Positions 15,244-22,796 of a DNA stretch of 36,099 nt are shown here, piece by piece. The stretch is from Streptomyces gardneri (GTDB taxonomy: Bacteria > Actinomycetota > Actinomycetes > Streptomycetales > Streptomycetaceae): the NCBI RefSeq assembly GCF_006539185.1, contig NZ_BJMN01000068.1:1-36099 (forward strand), written 5' to 3'. The position numbers were made by a program, and so were the translations under genes. Under the pieces are notes generated by a model. That model saw nothing but the letters and a program-made list of their open reading frames with translations, searched no databases and had not been told where the DNA came from. Each line of letters begins with the position of its first letter. Within the stretch, counting starts at the first letter, position 1.

Positions 15244-15900
15244 TCACCCCTCGTCGGGGGCACCGCTCTCCTCGTCGGCCTTCTCTTCCTTGGAGCCGGG
15301 CGTGGCGCCCGGCTGGGGCTCGGCCACCGCGACCCGCGCGGGCCTGATGGTCCGCTCGCCGATCCGGTACCCCGGCTGCAGGATCGCCACGCAGGTCGTC
15401 TCGGTGACGTCCGGCGCGTACGAGTGCATCAGGGCCTCGTGGATCGTCGGGTCGAAGGGCTCGCCCTCCTTGCCGAACTGCTGCAGGCCCATCTTGGCGA
15501 CGACGGTCTCCAGCGATTCCGCCACCGACTTGAACCCGCCGAGGAGCTCGCCGTGGTCCCGGGCCCGGCCGACGTCGTCGAGGACGGGCAGGAGGTCGGA
15601 CAGGAGCGTCGCGACGGCGATCTCCTTGACCGTGACCCGGTCCCGCTCCACGCGGCGGCGGTAGTTCTGGTATTCGGCCTGGAGCCGCTGGAGGTCCGCG
15701 GTGCGCTCGTCGAGCGCGGAACGGACCTGGTCCAGCTGGGCGGTGAGGCCCGCGGTACCGGCCGACTTCTGGTCGCTTGCGTCCCCGGCCGGGGCCGTCG
15801 ACTCCTTCTTGGAGGAGTCGACGGCCTCGGCGGCGTCGTCAGGGGTGGCGCCGGAGGGGACGTCGGACTTCTCCTCGAAGCCCGGGGTCTCCTCGGTCAC
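15244..15900 (-). CDS. grpE: Nucleotide exchange factor GrpE
   Basis: A 218-residue protein. Residues 1-50 are acidic and disordered. A long coiled-coil helix follows (LDQVRSALDERTADLQRLQAEYQNYRRRVERDRVTVKE). The four-helix and beta-wing parts contain LLPVLDDVGRARDHGEL and FDPTIHEALMHSYAPDVTETTCVAILQPGYRIGERTIRPARVAVAEP, the GrpE signature. It releases ADP from DnaK and may act as a thermosensor through its coiled coil. The GTG start overlaps the dnaK TGA (GTGA at 15897-15900), so the two are translationally coupled and made in linked amounts. Confidence 0.96.
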   Translation of the reverse strand: MTEETPGFEEKSDVPSGATPDDAAEAVDSSKKESTAPAGDASDQKSAGTAGLTAQLDQVRSALDERTADLQRLQAEYQNYRRRVERDRVTVKEIAVATLLSDLLPVLDDVGRARDHGELLGGFKSVAESLETVVAKMGLQQFGKEGEPFDPTIHEALMHSYAPDVTETTCVAILQPGYRIGERTIRPARVAVAEPQPGATPGSKEEKADEESGAPDEG

Positions 15901-17738
15901 GCCTGACCACCCTTCTTGGGCTCGTCGTCGATGATCTCGGCGTCGACGACGTCGTCGTCGGCCTGCGCCTGGCCGGCACCGGCGTCACCGGCGGCCTGCG
16001 CGCCCTGGGCGTCGGCGTACAGCGCCTGGCCGAGCTTCTGGGAGACGGCCGCGACCTTCTCGGTGGCGGTGCGGATCTCGGCGGTGTCCTCGCCCTTGAG
16101 CTTCTCCTTCAGCTCGACGAGCGCGGCCTCGACCTCGGCCTTGACGTCACCGGGGACCTTGTCCTCGTTGTCCTTGAGGAACTTCTCCGTCTGGTAGACG
16201 AGCTGCTCGCCCTGGTTGCGGGACTCGGCGGCCTCGCGGCGACGGTGGTCCTCGTCCGCGTACTGCTCGGCCTCCTGCCGCATCCGGTCGACCTCGTCCT
16301 TCGGCAGCGAGGAGCCGCCGGTGACGGTCATCTTCTGCTCCTTGCCCGTGCCGAGGTCCTTCGCGGTCACGTGCATGATGCCGTTGGCGTCGATGTCGAA
16401 GGCGACCTCGATCTGCGGGACGCCACGCGGGGCCGGCGGCAGACCGGTCAGCTCGAACATGCCGAGCTTCTTGTTGTACGCCGCGATCTCGCGCTCGCCC
16501 TGGTAGACCTGGATCTGCACGGACGGCTGGTTGTCCTCGGCCGTCGTGAAGATCTCGGACCGCTTGGTCGGGATCGTGGTGTTGCGCTCGATGAGCTTGG
16601 TCATGATGCCGCCCTTGGTCTCGATACCGAGGGACAGCGGGGTCACGTCGAGGAGCAGGACGTCCTTGACCTCACCCTTGAGGACACCGGCCTGGAGCGC
16701 GGCGCCGATGGCGACGACCTCGTCCGGGTTGACGCCCTTGTTGGCGTCCTGACCGCCGGTCAGCTCCTTGACGAGCTCGGCGACGGCCGGCATACGGGTG
16801 GAGCCACCGACGAGAACGACGTGGTCGATCTCGCGGAGCTCGATGCCCGCGTCCTTGATGACGTTGTGGAACGGCACCTTGCAGCGGTCGAGCAGGTCCG
16901 AGGTCAGCTGCTGGAACTGGGCGCGCGTGAGCTTCTCGTCCAGGTGCAGCGGGCCCTCGGCGGAGGCCGTGATGTACGGCAGGTTGATGGAGGTCTCGGT
17001 CGAGGACGAGAGCTCGATCTTCGCCTTCTCCGCGGCCTCGCGGAGACGCTGGAGAGCCATCTTGTCCTTGGCCAGGTCCACGCCGTGGCCGTTCTGGAAC
17101 TGCGTCACCAGGTAGTCGACGACGCGCTGGTCCCAGTCGTCGCCACCGAGGTGGTTGTCACCGTTGGTGGCCTTCACCTCGACGACGCCGTCGCCGATCT
17201 CCAGGAGGGACACGTCGAAGGTGCCGCCACCGAGGTCGAAGACGAGGATCGTCTGGTCGTCCTTGTCGAGGCCGTAGGCCAGGGCGGCCGCGGTCGGCTC
17301 GTTGACGATGCGCAGGACGTTGAGGCCCGCGATCTCACCGGCCTCCTTGGTGGCCTGGCGCTCGGAGTCGTTGAAGTACGCCGGGACGGTGATGACCGCG
17401 TCGACGACCTTCTCGCCCAGGTACGCCTCGGCGTCACGCTTGAGCTTCTGCAGGATGAAGGCGCTCATCTGCTGCGGGTTGAAGTTCTTGCCGTCGATCT
17501 CGATCTTCCAGTCGGTGCCCATGTGGCGCTTGACCGACCGGATGGTCCTGTCGACGTTGGTGACGGCCTGACGCTTGGCCACCTCGCCGACGAGCACCTC
17601 GCCGTTCTTCGCGAAGGCGACGACGGACGGCGTGGTCCTGGCACCCTCGGCGTTGGTGATGACGGTGGGCTCGCCGCCTTCCAGAACGCTGACGACGGAG
17701 TTAGTCGTGCCCAGGTCGATGCCGACCGCACGTGCCAT
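15897..17738 (-). CDS. dnaK: Chaperone DnaK (Hsp70)
   Basis: A 613-residue protein. The nucleotide-binding domain begins ARAVGIDLGTTNSVVSVLEGG, with phosphate loops ILVFDLGGGTFDVSLLEIGDG and VVLVGGSTRMPAVAELV. The linker LLLDVTPLSLGIETKGG leads to the substrate-binding domain and helical lid. The C-terminal tail is acidic, Gln/Ala-rich and ends DAEIIDDEPKKGGQA. ATG 17738 has GGAGG 7 nt upstream. An in-frame extension to 17780 would run into the HAIR operator and is rejected. First gene of the operon, with promoter and two HAIR sites directly upstream. DnaK also serves as co-repressor with HspR. Confidence 0.98.
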   Translation of the reverse strand: MARAVGIDLGTTNSVVSVLEGGEPTVITNAEGARTTPSVVAFAKNGEVLVGEVAKRQAVTNVDRTIRSVKRHMGTDWKIEIDGKNFNPQQMSAFILQKLKRDAEAYLGEKVVDAVITVPAYFNDSERQATKEAGEIAGLNVLRIVNEPTAAALAYGLDKDDQTILVFDLGGGTFDVSLLEIGDGVVEVKATNGDNHLGGDDWDQRVVDYLVTQFQNGHGVDLAKDKMALQRLREAAEKAKIELSSSTETSINLPYITASAEGPLHLDEKLTRAQFQQLTSDLLDRCKVPFHNVIKDAGIELREIDHVVLVGGSTRMPAVAELVKELTGGQDANKGVNPDEVVAIGAALQAGVLKGEVKDVLLLDVTPLSLGIETKGGIMTKLIERNTTIPTKRSEIFTTAEDNQPSVQIQVYQGEREIAAYNKKLGMFELTGLPPAPRGVPQIEVAFDIDANGIMHVTAKDLGTGKEQKMTVTGGSSLPKDEVDRMRQEAEQYADEDHRRREAAESRNQGEQLVYQTEKFLKDNEDKVPGDVKAEVEAALVELKEKLKGEDTAEIRTATEKVAAVSQKLGQALYADAQGAQAAGDAGAGQAQADDDVVDAEIIDDEPKKGGQA

Positions 17739-17760
17739 TTCAATTCCTCCAGCTGACTGA

Positions 17761-17781
17761 CTTGAGTGGATCTGACTCAAG
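17761..17781 (-). promoter_or_regulatory. HAIR operator 1 of the dnaK operon (HspR box)
   Basis: CTTGAGT-N7-ACTCAAG is a perfect match to the HspR-associated inverted repeat, 23 bp upstream of the dnaK ATG and just downstream of the proposed -10 box. Occupancy would cover the transcription start. Confidence 0.97.
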
Positions 17782-17808
17782 GATGCACGAGACCCCGCAC
17801 CTCGTCAA
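17780..17808 (-). promoter_or_regulatory. Probable dnaK promoter
   Basis: On the minus strand, TTGACG (17803-17808) and CATCCT (17780-17785) are separated by 17 bp, fitting a vegetative sigma (HrdB-type) promoter. It lies between the two HAIR sites, the -10 touching HAIR 1, which fits direct repression by HspR. Confidence 0.75.
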
Positions 17809-17812
17809 CAGA

Positions 17813-17833
17813 CCTGAGCGGGAGCGACTCAAC
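17813..17833 (-). promoter_or_regulatory. HAIR operator 2 of the dnaK operon (imperfect)
   Basis: CCTGAGC-N7-ACTCAAC (plus strand) matches the HAIR consensus at 11 of 14 positions with correct spacing, just upstream of the proposed -35 box. A further HAIR-like half site (GTTGAGC on the minus strand, near 17851) lies beyond it. Multiple inverted repeats upstream of dnaK are known in Streptomyces. Confidence 0.85.
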
Positions 17834-18003
17834 TCTTCACTCGCCCGGCCGCTCAACGAGGCTCCGGAAGAAGGGCTTGAGCGCGTCGATCCCGCTCCGG
17901 GCCGGGGCGCTCATGAGAGAGTCCGGGTGCCCCTTGCCGGGCAAAGCGGGCATATCCCACGAATATCGCATGATTCTCAGGCTCACTCGGAAGGGTGTGG
18001 GGA

Positions 18004-18492
18004 ATGACGGCCAAGCGCACGTTCGACGTCCTGGGCGGAATCGCGCTCCTGGCCGTGCTCTCCCCGGTCCTCGCCGTCGTCGCCCTCTCGGTCGCGCTCG
18101 GCGACTCGGCCCCGGGGCGCGGCGTGCTGCGCCGCCGGACGGTGGCCGGCCTGAACGGCCGCGCCTTCACGATGCTGACCTTCCGCACGAAGAGCCCGCT
18201 GGCCGCGCTGCCCCTCCTCCTGCACGTCGTCGCGGGGCGGATGTCGCTGGTCGGACCGTGTCCACTGACCCCGACCCACCGCGAGTGCACGGGCGAGGGC
18301 CGCCGCCGGCTCTCCGTACGCCCCGGGCTCACCGGGCCCTGGCAGATCAGCGGGCGCTCGGAGCTGCCGTGGGAGGAGCGCGAGCTGCTCGATCTCCACT
18401 ACGTGGACCACCATTGGCTGGGGATGGACCTCGCCATCCTGGCGCGTACGCTTCCAGCAGTCCGCAGGCGTCGCGCGGCAAGGTTTGCCTGA
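18004..18492 (+). CDS. Bacterial sugar transferase homologue, probably catalytically inactive
   Basis: A 162-residue protein with the monotopic phosphoglycosyl-transferase layout. The N-terminal KRTFDVLGG precedes a hydrophobic re-entrant helix (IALLAVLSPVLAVVALSVALG). NGRAFTMLTFRTKS matches the conserved (K)FRSM region. MSLVGPCPLTP matches MSxVGPRP. RRRLSVRPGLTGPWQISGRSELPWEERELLDLHYVDHHWLGMDLAILARTL is the conserved C-terminal part. These enzymes attach a sugar-phosphate to undecaprenyl phosphate. Here the segment normally reading LDELPQ reads LAALPL (residues 66-71), so the catalytic Asp-Glu dyad is Ala67-Ala68, and about 30-40 residues before it are missing. The fold signature is otherwise kept, suggesting a non-catalytic role or slow decay. 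Divergent from dnaK. GGAAGGG 8 nt before the ATG. Confidence 0.8.
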   Translation: MTAKRTFDVLGGIALLAVLSPVLAVVALSVALGDSAPGRGVLRRRTVAGLNGRAFTMLTFRTKSPLAALPLLLHVVAGRMSLVGPCPLTPTHRECTGEGRRRLSVRPGLTGPWQISGRSELPWEERELLDLHYVDHHWLGMDLAILARTLPAVRRRRAARFA

Positions 18493-18599
18493 GCGACACA
18501 TATCACCGCGAGCGCCGCTACAGCGCGGCGCCGTGACCGGGTAATCTCAGCGGGAACTCAATAAGTTACCGCTTAGTAGGCCCGCCCGAGGAGCCCGTC

Positions 18600-20861
18600 A
18601 TGCAACTCGCCGCGATCATCGTGTCGATCGCCATCACGGTGGTGGCCGTCGCGCTGTTCGGCCGCGCCACCGTGCAGATCTACCGCTTCGTGCGGCTCGG
18701 TCAGCCGGTGCCCGCCGGTACACGCACCGGTGACCCCACGCAGCGCACCATCACGCTGGCCAAGGAGTTCCTCGGCCACACCAGGATGAACCGCTGGGGC
18801 ATCGTCGGCTTCGCGCACTGGTTCGTCGCGGTGGGCTTCTTCTCGCTGCTCCTGACGATCGTCAACGCCTTCGGCCAGCTCTTCCAGGCCGACTGGCTGA
18901 TCCCGATCATCGGCGACTGGCTGCCGTACGAGGTCTTCACCGAGTTCCTCGGTCTGATGACGGTCCTCGGCATCGTGACCCTCATCGTGATCCGGCAGCT
19001 CAGCAAGCCGACCAAGGCAGGCCGCAAGTCCCGCTTCGCCGGCTCCAAGACGGGCCAGGCGTACTTCGTCGAGGCCGTCATCCTGATCGTCGGCGTCTGC
19101 ATCATGACGCTCCGCGCGCTTGAGGGCGTCCAGCACCACGTGACGAGCTGGGAGCCGGGCTTCTTCGCCTCGTACCCGCTGATCGCGCTGCTCGACGGCC
19201 TGGACCTGAGCACGATCCAGTACCTCACCTACTTCTTCGCGTGCCTCAAGATCGTCACGTCCTTCACCTGGATGATCACGGTCTCGCTCAACACCAACAT
19301 GGGTGTCGCCTGGCACCGCTTCCTCGGCTTCCCGAACATCTGGTTCAAGCGCAACGCCGACGGCTCCACCGCCCTGGGCGCGCTCCAGCCGATGACGACG
19401 GCCGGCAAGGAGATCGACTGGGAGGACCCGGCCGAGGACGCCGTCTTCGGTGTCTCCCAGGTCGAGCAGTTCTCCTGGAAGGGCATCCTCGACTTCTCCA
19501 CCTGCACCGAGTGCGGTCGCTGCCAGTCGCAGTGCCCCGCCTGGAACACCGGCAAGCCGCTCTCCCCGAAGCTCCTCATCATGTCGCTGCGCGACCACGC
19601 GCACGCCAAGGCCCCGTACCTGCTCGCCGGCGGCGGCAAGGACATGGAGGGCAACGAGAAGGCGACCGAGGAGCAGCTCAAGGACGTCCCCGCCTCCGCG
19701 ATCGCCGAGGCCGAGCGCCCCCTCATCGGCACCGCCGAGGAGAACGGCGTCATCGACCCCGACGTCCTGTGGTCCTGCACCACCTGCGGCGCCTGCGTCG
19801 AGCAGTGCCCGGTCGACATCGAGCACATCGACCACATCGTCGACATGCGCCGCTACCAGGTGATGATCGAGTCCGCGTTCCCGTCCGAGGCGGGCACGAT
19901 GCTCAAGAACCTGGAGAAGAAGGGCAACCCCTGGGGCCTGGCGAAGAAGCAGCGCGTCGAGTGGACCAAGGAGGTCGACTTCGAGGTCCCGATCGTCGGG
20001 AAGGACGTCGAGGACCTCTCGGAGTTCGACTACCTGTACTGGGTCGGCTGCGCCGGCGCCCTGGAGGACCGGGCCAAGAAGACCACCAAGGCCTTCGCCG
20101 AGCTGCTGAACATCGCGGGCGTCAAGTTCGCGATCATGGGCGGCGACGAGAAGTGCACCGGTGACTCCCCCCGCCGCCTGGGCAACGAGCCGCTGTTCCA
20201 GCAGCTCGCGCAGGAGAACGTCGCGATGCTGAACATGGCGTTCGGCGAGGACGACGAGGACGAGACGACCAAGAAGCCGAAGTCGGCGAAGAAGATCGTC
20301 TCCACCTGCCCGCACTGCTTCAACACCATCGCCAACGAGTACCCGCAGCTCGGCGGCGAGTACGAGGTCATCCACCACACCCAGCTGCTCCAGCACCTCA
20401 TCGACGAGGGCAAGCTGATCCCGGTGACCCCGGTCGAGGGCCTCATCACCTACCACGACCCCTGCTACCTGGGCCGTCACAACAAGGTCTACACGCCGCC
20501 GCGCGAGATCATGTCCGCCGTCCCCGGCCTGCGCCAGCAGGAGATGCACCGCCACAAGGAGCGCGGCTTCTGCTGCGGCGCCGGTGGTGCCCGGATGTGG
20601 ATGGAGGAGCGGATCGGCAAGCGCATCAACAACGAGCGTGTCGAGGAGGCCCTGTCCCTCAACCCGGACATCGTCTCCACCGCCTGCCCGTTCTGCCTCG
20701 TCATGCTGACCGACTCGGTCAACGGCAAGAAGAACGAGGGCAAGGCCAAGGAGTCCGTGACGGTCGTGGACGTGGCCCAGCTGCTCCTCGAATCGGTGAA
20801 GGCCCCGGCCGACCCGGAGCCGGAGCCGGCCGAGGAGCCGGAGCCGGAACCGGCTGCCTGA
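18600..20861 (+). CDS. Membrane-bound Fe-S oxidoreductase with CCG domains (HdrD/GlpC-like)
   Basis: A 753-residue protein. The N-terminal 260 residues hold about five hydrophobic helices (first: LAAIIVSIAITVVAVALFG) resembling the nitrate-reductase-gamma-like membrane domain. Two [4Fe-4S] motifs follow: CTECGRCQSQCP near residue 302 and CTTCGACVEQCPVDIEHI near 393. Two cysteine-rich CCG domains include VGCAGALEDR and, near 657, CCGAGGARMW. The C-terminus is Pro/Glu-rich (PEPEPAEEPEPEPAA). This is the architecture of heterodisulfide-reductase-like, quinone-linked electron-transfer proteins common in actinobacteria. The electron donor is unknown, and a partner dehydrogenase is not adjacent. 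ATG 18600 has GAGGAG 7 nt upstream. Monocistronic, ended by a perfect hairpin. Confidence 0.92.
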   Translation: MQLAAIIVSIAITVVAVALFGRATVQIYRFVRLGQPVPAGTRTGDPTQRTITLAKEFLGHTRMNRWGIVGFAHWFVAVGFFSLLLTIVNAFGQLFQADWLIPIIGDWLPYEVFTEFLGLMTVLGIVTLIVIRQLSKPTKAGRKSRFAGSKTGQAYFVEAVILIVGVCIMTLRALEGVQHHVTSWEPGFFASYPLIALLDGLDLSTIQYLTYFFACLKIVTSFTWMITVSLNTNMGVAWHRFLGFPNIWFKRNADGSTALGALQPMTTAGKEIDWEDPAEDAVFGVSQVEQFSWKGILDFSTCTECGRCQSQCPAWNTGKPLSPKLLIMSLRDHAHAKAPYLLAGGGKDMEGNEKATEEQLKDVPASAIAEAERPLIGTAEENGVIDPDVLWSCTTCGACVEQCPVDIEHIDHIVDMRRYQVMIESAFPSEAGTMLKNLEKKGNPWGLAKKQRVEWTKEVDFEVPIVGKDVEDLSEFDYLYWVGCAGALEDRAKKTTKAFAELLNIAGVKFAIMGGDEKCTGDSPRRLGNEPLFQQLAQENVAMLNMAFGEDDEDETTKKPKSAKKIVSTCPHCFNTIANEYPQLGGEYEVIHHTQLLQHLIDEGKLIPVTPVEGLITYHDPCYLGRHNKVYTPPREIMSAVPGLRQQEMHRHKERGFCCGAGGARMWMEERIGKRINNERVEEALSLNPDIVSTACPFCLVMLTDSVNGKKNEGKAKESVTVVDVAQLLLESVKAPADPEPEPAEEPEPEPAA

Positions 20862-20881
20862 GCCTGACCTGACCTGACGTA

Positions 20882-20917
20882 AGAGGGCCGCCCCGCGAGA
20901 TCGCGGGGCGGCCCTCT
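20882..20917 (+). terminator. Hairpin terminator after the Fe-S reductase gene
   Basis: Two 17-bp complementary arms (AGAGGGCCGCCCCGCGA and its complement) with a 2-base spacer at 20899-20900, followed by CTCTC. It lies 20 bp after the stop. Confidence 0.93.
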
Positions 20918-21054
20918 CTCGTACGTCTCAGCGCTGCCGGGCCACCGAAGTGCCGCCGAGCGAGCCGTCGGGCGTCCCCTAGGGGATGTCACAGCTCAGT
21001 GGCAAGGACCGGCCGGATGAGCGCCTCCACAGCCTGAGCGGGTACGTTCAAGGC

Positions 21055-21966
21055 GTGGCTGGATTCAGGAACGGACGCGGCCGGGACAACCGCCCCCCGC
21101 AGCAGCAGCAGCAGCAACCGCAGCAGGCGCCCTACGGGTACAACGCGGCTCCGCCGTCGTACCCGCAGCAGCAGTGGCCCCCGCAGGGCGGCGGCCAGTA
21201 CGGCGGTCAGCAGAGCGGCCAGTACGGCGGTCAGCGCGGCGGCCCCCAGGGGCAGCAGCAGCCCTACGGCGAGCCGGAGTACTTCGGCGACCCCTACGGC
21301 CAGCAGCAGCCGGCGCAGGCGCACCCCGGCACGGCGAACAACCCGGGCCACACGCAGATGTTCAGCGTCGACGACCCGTACCGCGACGGTGGCGGCGGCT
21401 ACCAGCCCGCCCCCGTCCCGATCGGCCCCCGCCTCCCCTGGAAGGCCCTCCTGAGCGGCATCGTGCTGCGCCCGGCGGACACCTTCCTCCGGATGCGGGA
21501 CCACGCCGTCTGGGGCCCGGCCCTGGTCGTCACCTTCCTCTACGGCCTGCTGGCGATCTTCGGCTTCGACAAGGCCCGCGACGAGGCGATCAACGCGACC
21601 CTGTCGACGGCGATCCCGTACGTCCTGATGACGGCCCTCGGCTTCGTCCTCGGCGGACTGATCCTCGGCGCGGTCACACACACGCTCGCCCGCCAGCTCG
21701 GCGGCGACGGCTCCTGGCAGCCGACCGTGGGCCTGTCGATGCTGATCATGTCGATCACGGACGCGCCCCGGCTCGTCTTCGCGCTCTTCCTGGGCGGCGA
21801 GAACGGCTTCGTCCAGGTCGTCGGCTGGCTGACCTGGCTCGCGCTCGGCGCGCTGCTCACCCTGATGGTGAGCCGCTCGCACGACCTGCCGTGGCCGAAG
21901 GCCCTGGGCGCGTCGGCGATCCAGCTGGTGGCGCTGCTGAGCCTGACCAAGCTGGGCATGCTGTAG
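21055..21966 (+). CDS. Yip1-family integral membrane protein with Gln/Gly-rich N-terminus
   Basis: About 303 residues from GTG 21055. Residues 1-120 are low-complexity and cytoplasmic, rich in Gln, Pro, Gly and Tyr (QQQQQQPQQ, QYGGQQSGQYGGQ). Residues about 125-303 contain around five membrane helices, starting after RLPWKALLSGIVLRPADTFLRMRDH, a Yip1-like signature, with GFVLGGLILGAVTH and VGWLTWLALGALLTLMV. The function of bacterial Yip1-like proteins is unknown. A TACGTT hexamer 6-12 bp before the GTG suggests a leaderless transcript. A longer in-frame start at 20986 would cover this promoter and is less likely. Ended by a 23-bp-arm hairpin shared with the converging response regulator. Confidence 0.83.
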   Translation: MAGFRNGRGRDNRPPQQQQQQPQQAPYGYNAAPPSYPQQQWPPQGGGQYGGQQSGQYGGQRGGPQGQQQPYGEPEYFGDPYGQQQPAQAHPGTANNPGHTQMFSVDDPYRDGGGGYQPAPVPIGPRLPWKALLSGIVLRPADTFLRMRDHAVWGPALVVTFLYGLLAIFGFDKARDEAINATLSTAIPYVLMTALGFVLGGLILGAVTHTLARQLGGDGSWQPTVGLSMLIMSITDAPRLVFALFLGGENGFVQVVGWLTWLALGALLTLMVSRSHDLPWPKALGASAIQLVALLSLTKLGML

Positions 21967-21996
21967 AGCGGGCACGCAGACGGACAGACAGACAAA

Positions 21997-22047
21997 GGAC
22001 AGAGGGAAGCCCCCCACCGCACGACGGTGGGGGGCTTCCCTCTGTCC
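21997..22047. terminator. Very strong bidirectional terminator
   Basis: Two perfectly complementary 23-bp arms (21997-22019 and 22025-22047) with a CACGA loop lie between the convergent Yip1-like gene and the response-regulator gene. Confidence 0.95.
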
Positions 22048-22061
22048 GCGTCCGCGTCCGG

Positions 22062-22796
22062 TCAGCGGCTGCGGCCGATGCGCCACCAGTCCTTGCGGGT
22101 CGCCGGGTCGGCCGGCTCCGTCGCCTCCGCCTTGTCCGTCGTCCCGTCGGCCCAGAACTCCAGCAGATCGCCCGGCGCGAGCCCGAGGGCGTGCTCGATC
22201 TCGCCGGGGGTGAGTCCGCGCAGGGAGTCCGAGAGCGATCTGGTGAGGTCGTACCAGTAGCCGCGCAGCGTCGACTCGCTCACGAACAGCTCCCGCGCGA
22301 CCTGCGCGTAGCTCAGGCCTCGGGCACGGCCGTGCAGGATCTGGCGCTGACGCTCGCTCAGCAGGGTGATGCAGTCGCGCCGGACGAGCACTTCGAGGAT
22401 GCCGACGACCTGTTGCGGTACGACGGTGCCACCGGCGGCGACCTCCAGGAAGAGCTCTTCGGCCCGGGCGCGCGGCAGGGCCTTGGAGACGATGCCGCTC
22501 GCGCCGGCCGCGACGCACGCCGCCAGGACGAACCGGCGTTCCTCCTGGCTGTAGACGCAGACGCGGTAGCCGCGGTGGGTCAGCGTACGGATCGCGGCGA
22601 TGCCCTGGCGGGCGTCGGGCTGCTGTTCCAGGTTGGCCAGGTGCAGGTCGAGCACGACGACGTCCACCGCCGGGCTGCGCCGCACCAGCTCCTCCACCGT
22701 CGCGACCGCCGCGACCACGTCGAGTCCGGGCATGAGCGGGCCGATCGACTCGCGGATCAGCGAGGCGTCGTCGACGACCGCCACCGCGGGCCTCAC
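22062..22796 (-). CDS. NarL/LuxR-type response regulator
   Basis: A 244-residue protein. The N-terminal receiver has VAVVDDASLIRESI (acidic pocket), the phospho-acceptor Asp in VVVLDLHLANLE, and a lysine in GIVSKALPRARAEELF. The C-terminal LuxR-like HTH is ITLLSERQRQILHGRARGLSYAQVARELFVSESTLRGYWYDLTRSLSDSL. A further 45 residues include TPGEIEHALGLAPGDLLEFWADG, an extension not usual in NarL proteins. The GTG start overlaps the TGA of the upstream kinase gene (GTGA), so the two form a coupled two-component pair. Upstream in-frame sequence belongs to the kinase gene in another frame. Target genes are unknown. Confidence 0.9.
   Translation of the reverse strand: MRPAVAVVDDASLIRESIGPLMPGLDVVAAVATVEELVRRSPAVDVVVLDLHLANLEQQPDARQGIAAIRTLTHRGYRVCVYSQEERRFVLAACVAAGASGIVSKALPRARAEELFLEVAAGGTVVPQQVVGILEVLVRRDCITLLSERQRQILHGRARGLSYAQVARELFVSESTLRGYWYDLTRSLSDSLRGLTPGEIEHALGLAPGDLLEFWADGTTDKAEATEPADPATRKDWWRIGRSR

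Noticed and set aside
15777..17756. 659-codon open frame antisense to dnaK
   Set aside because: Mirror frame of dnaK. Composition is typical of antisense frames, and no domain is present.
17845..17870. Third HAIR box upstream of dnaK
   Set aside because: Only a half site (GTTGAGC on the minus strand) is present. The other arm does not match with a 7-bp spacer.
18573..20555. 660-codon open frame antisense to the Fe-S reductase
   Set aside because: Covers a gene with clear cysteine motifs on the other strand and has no motif itself.
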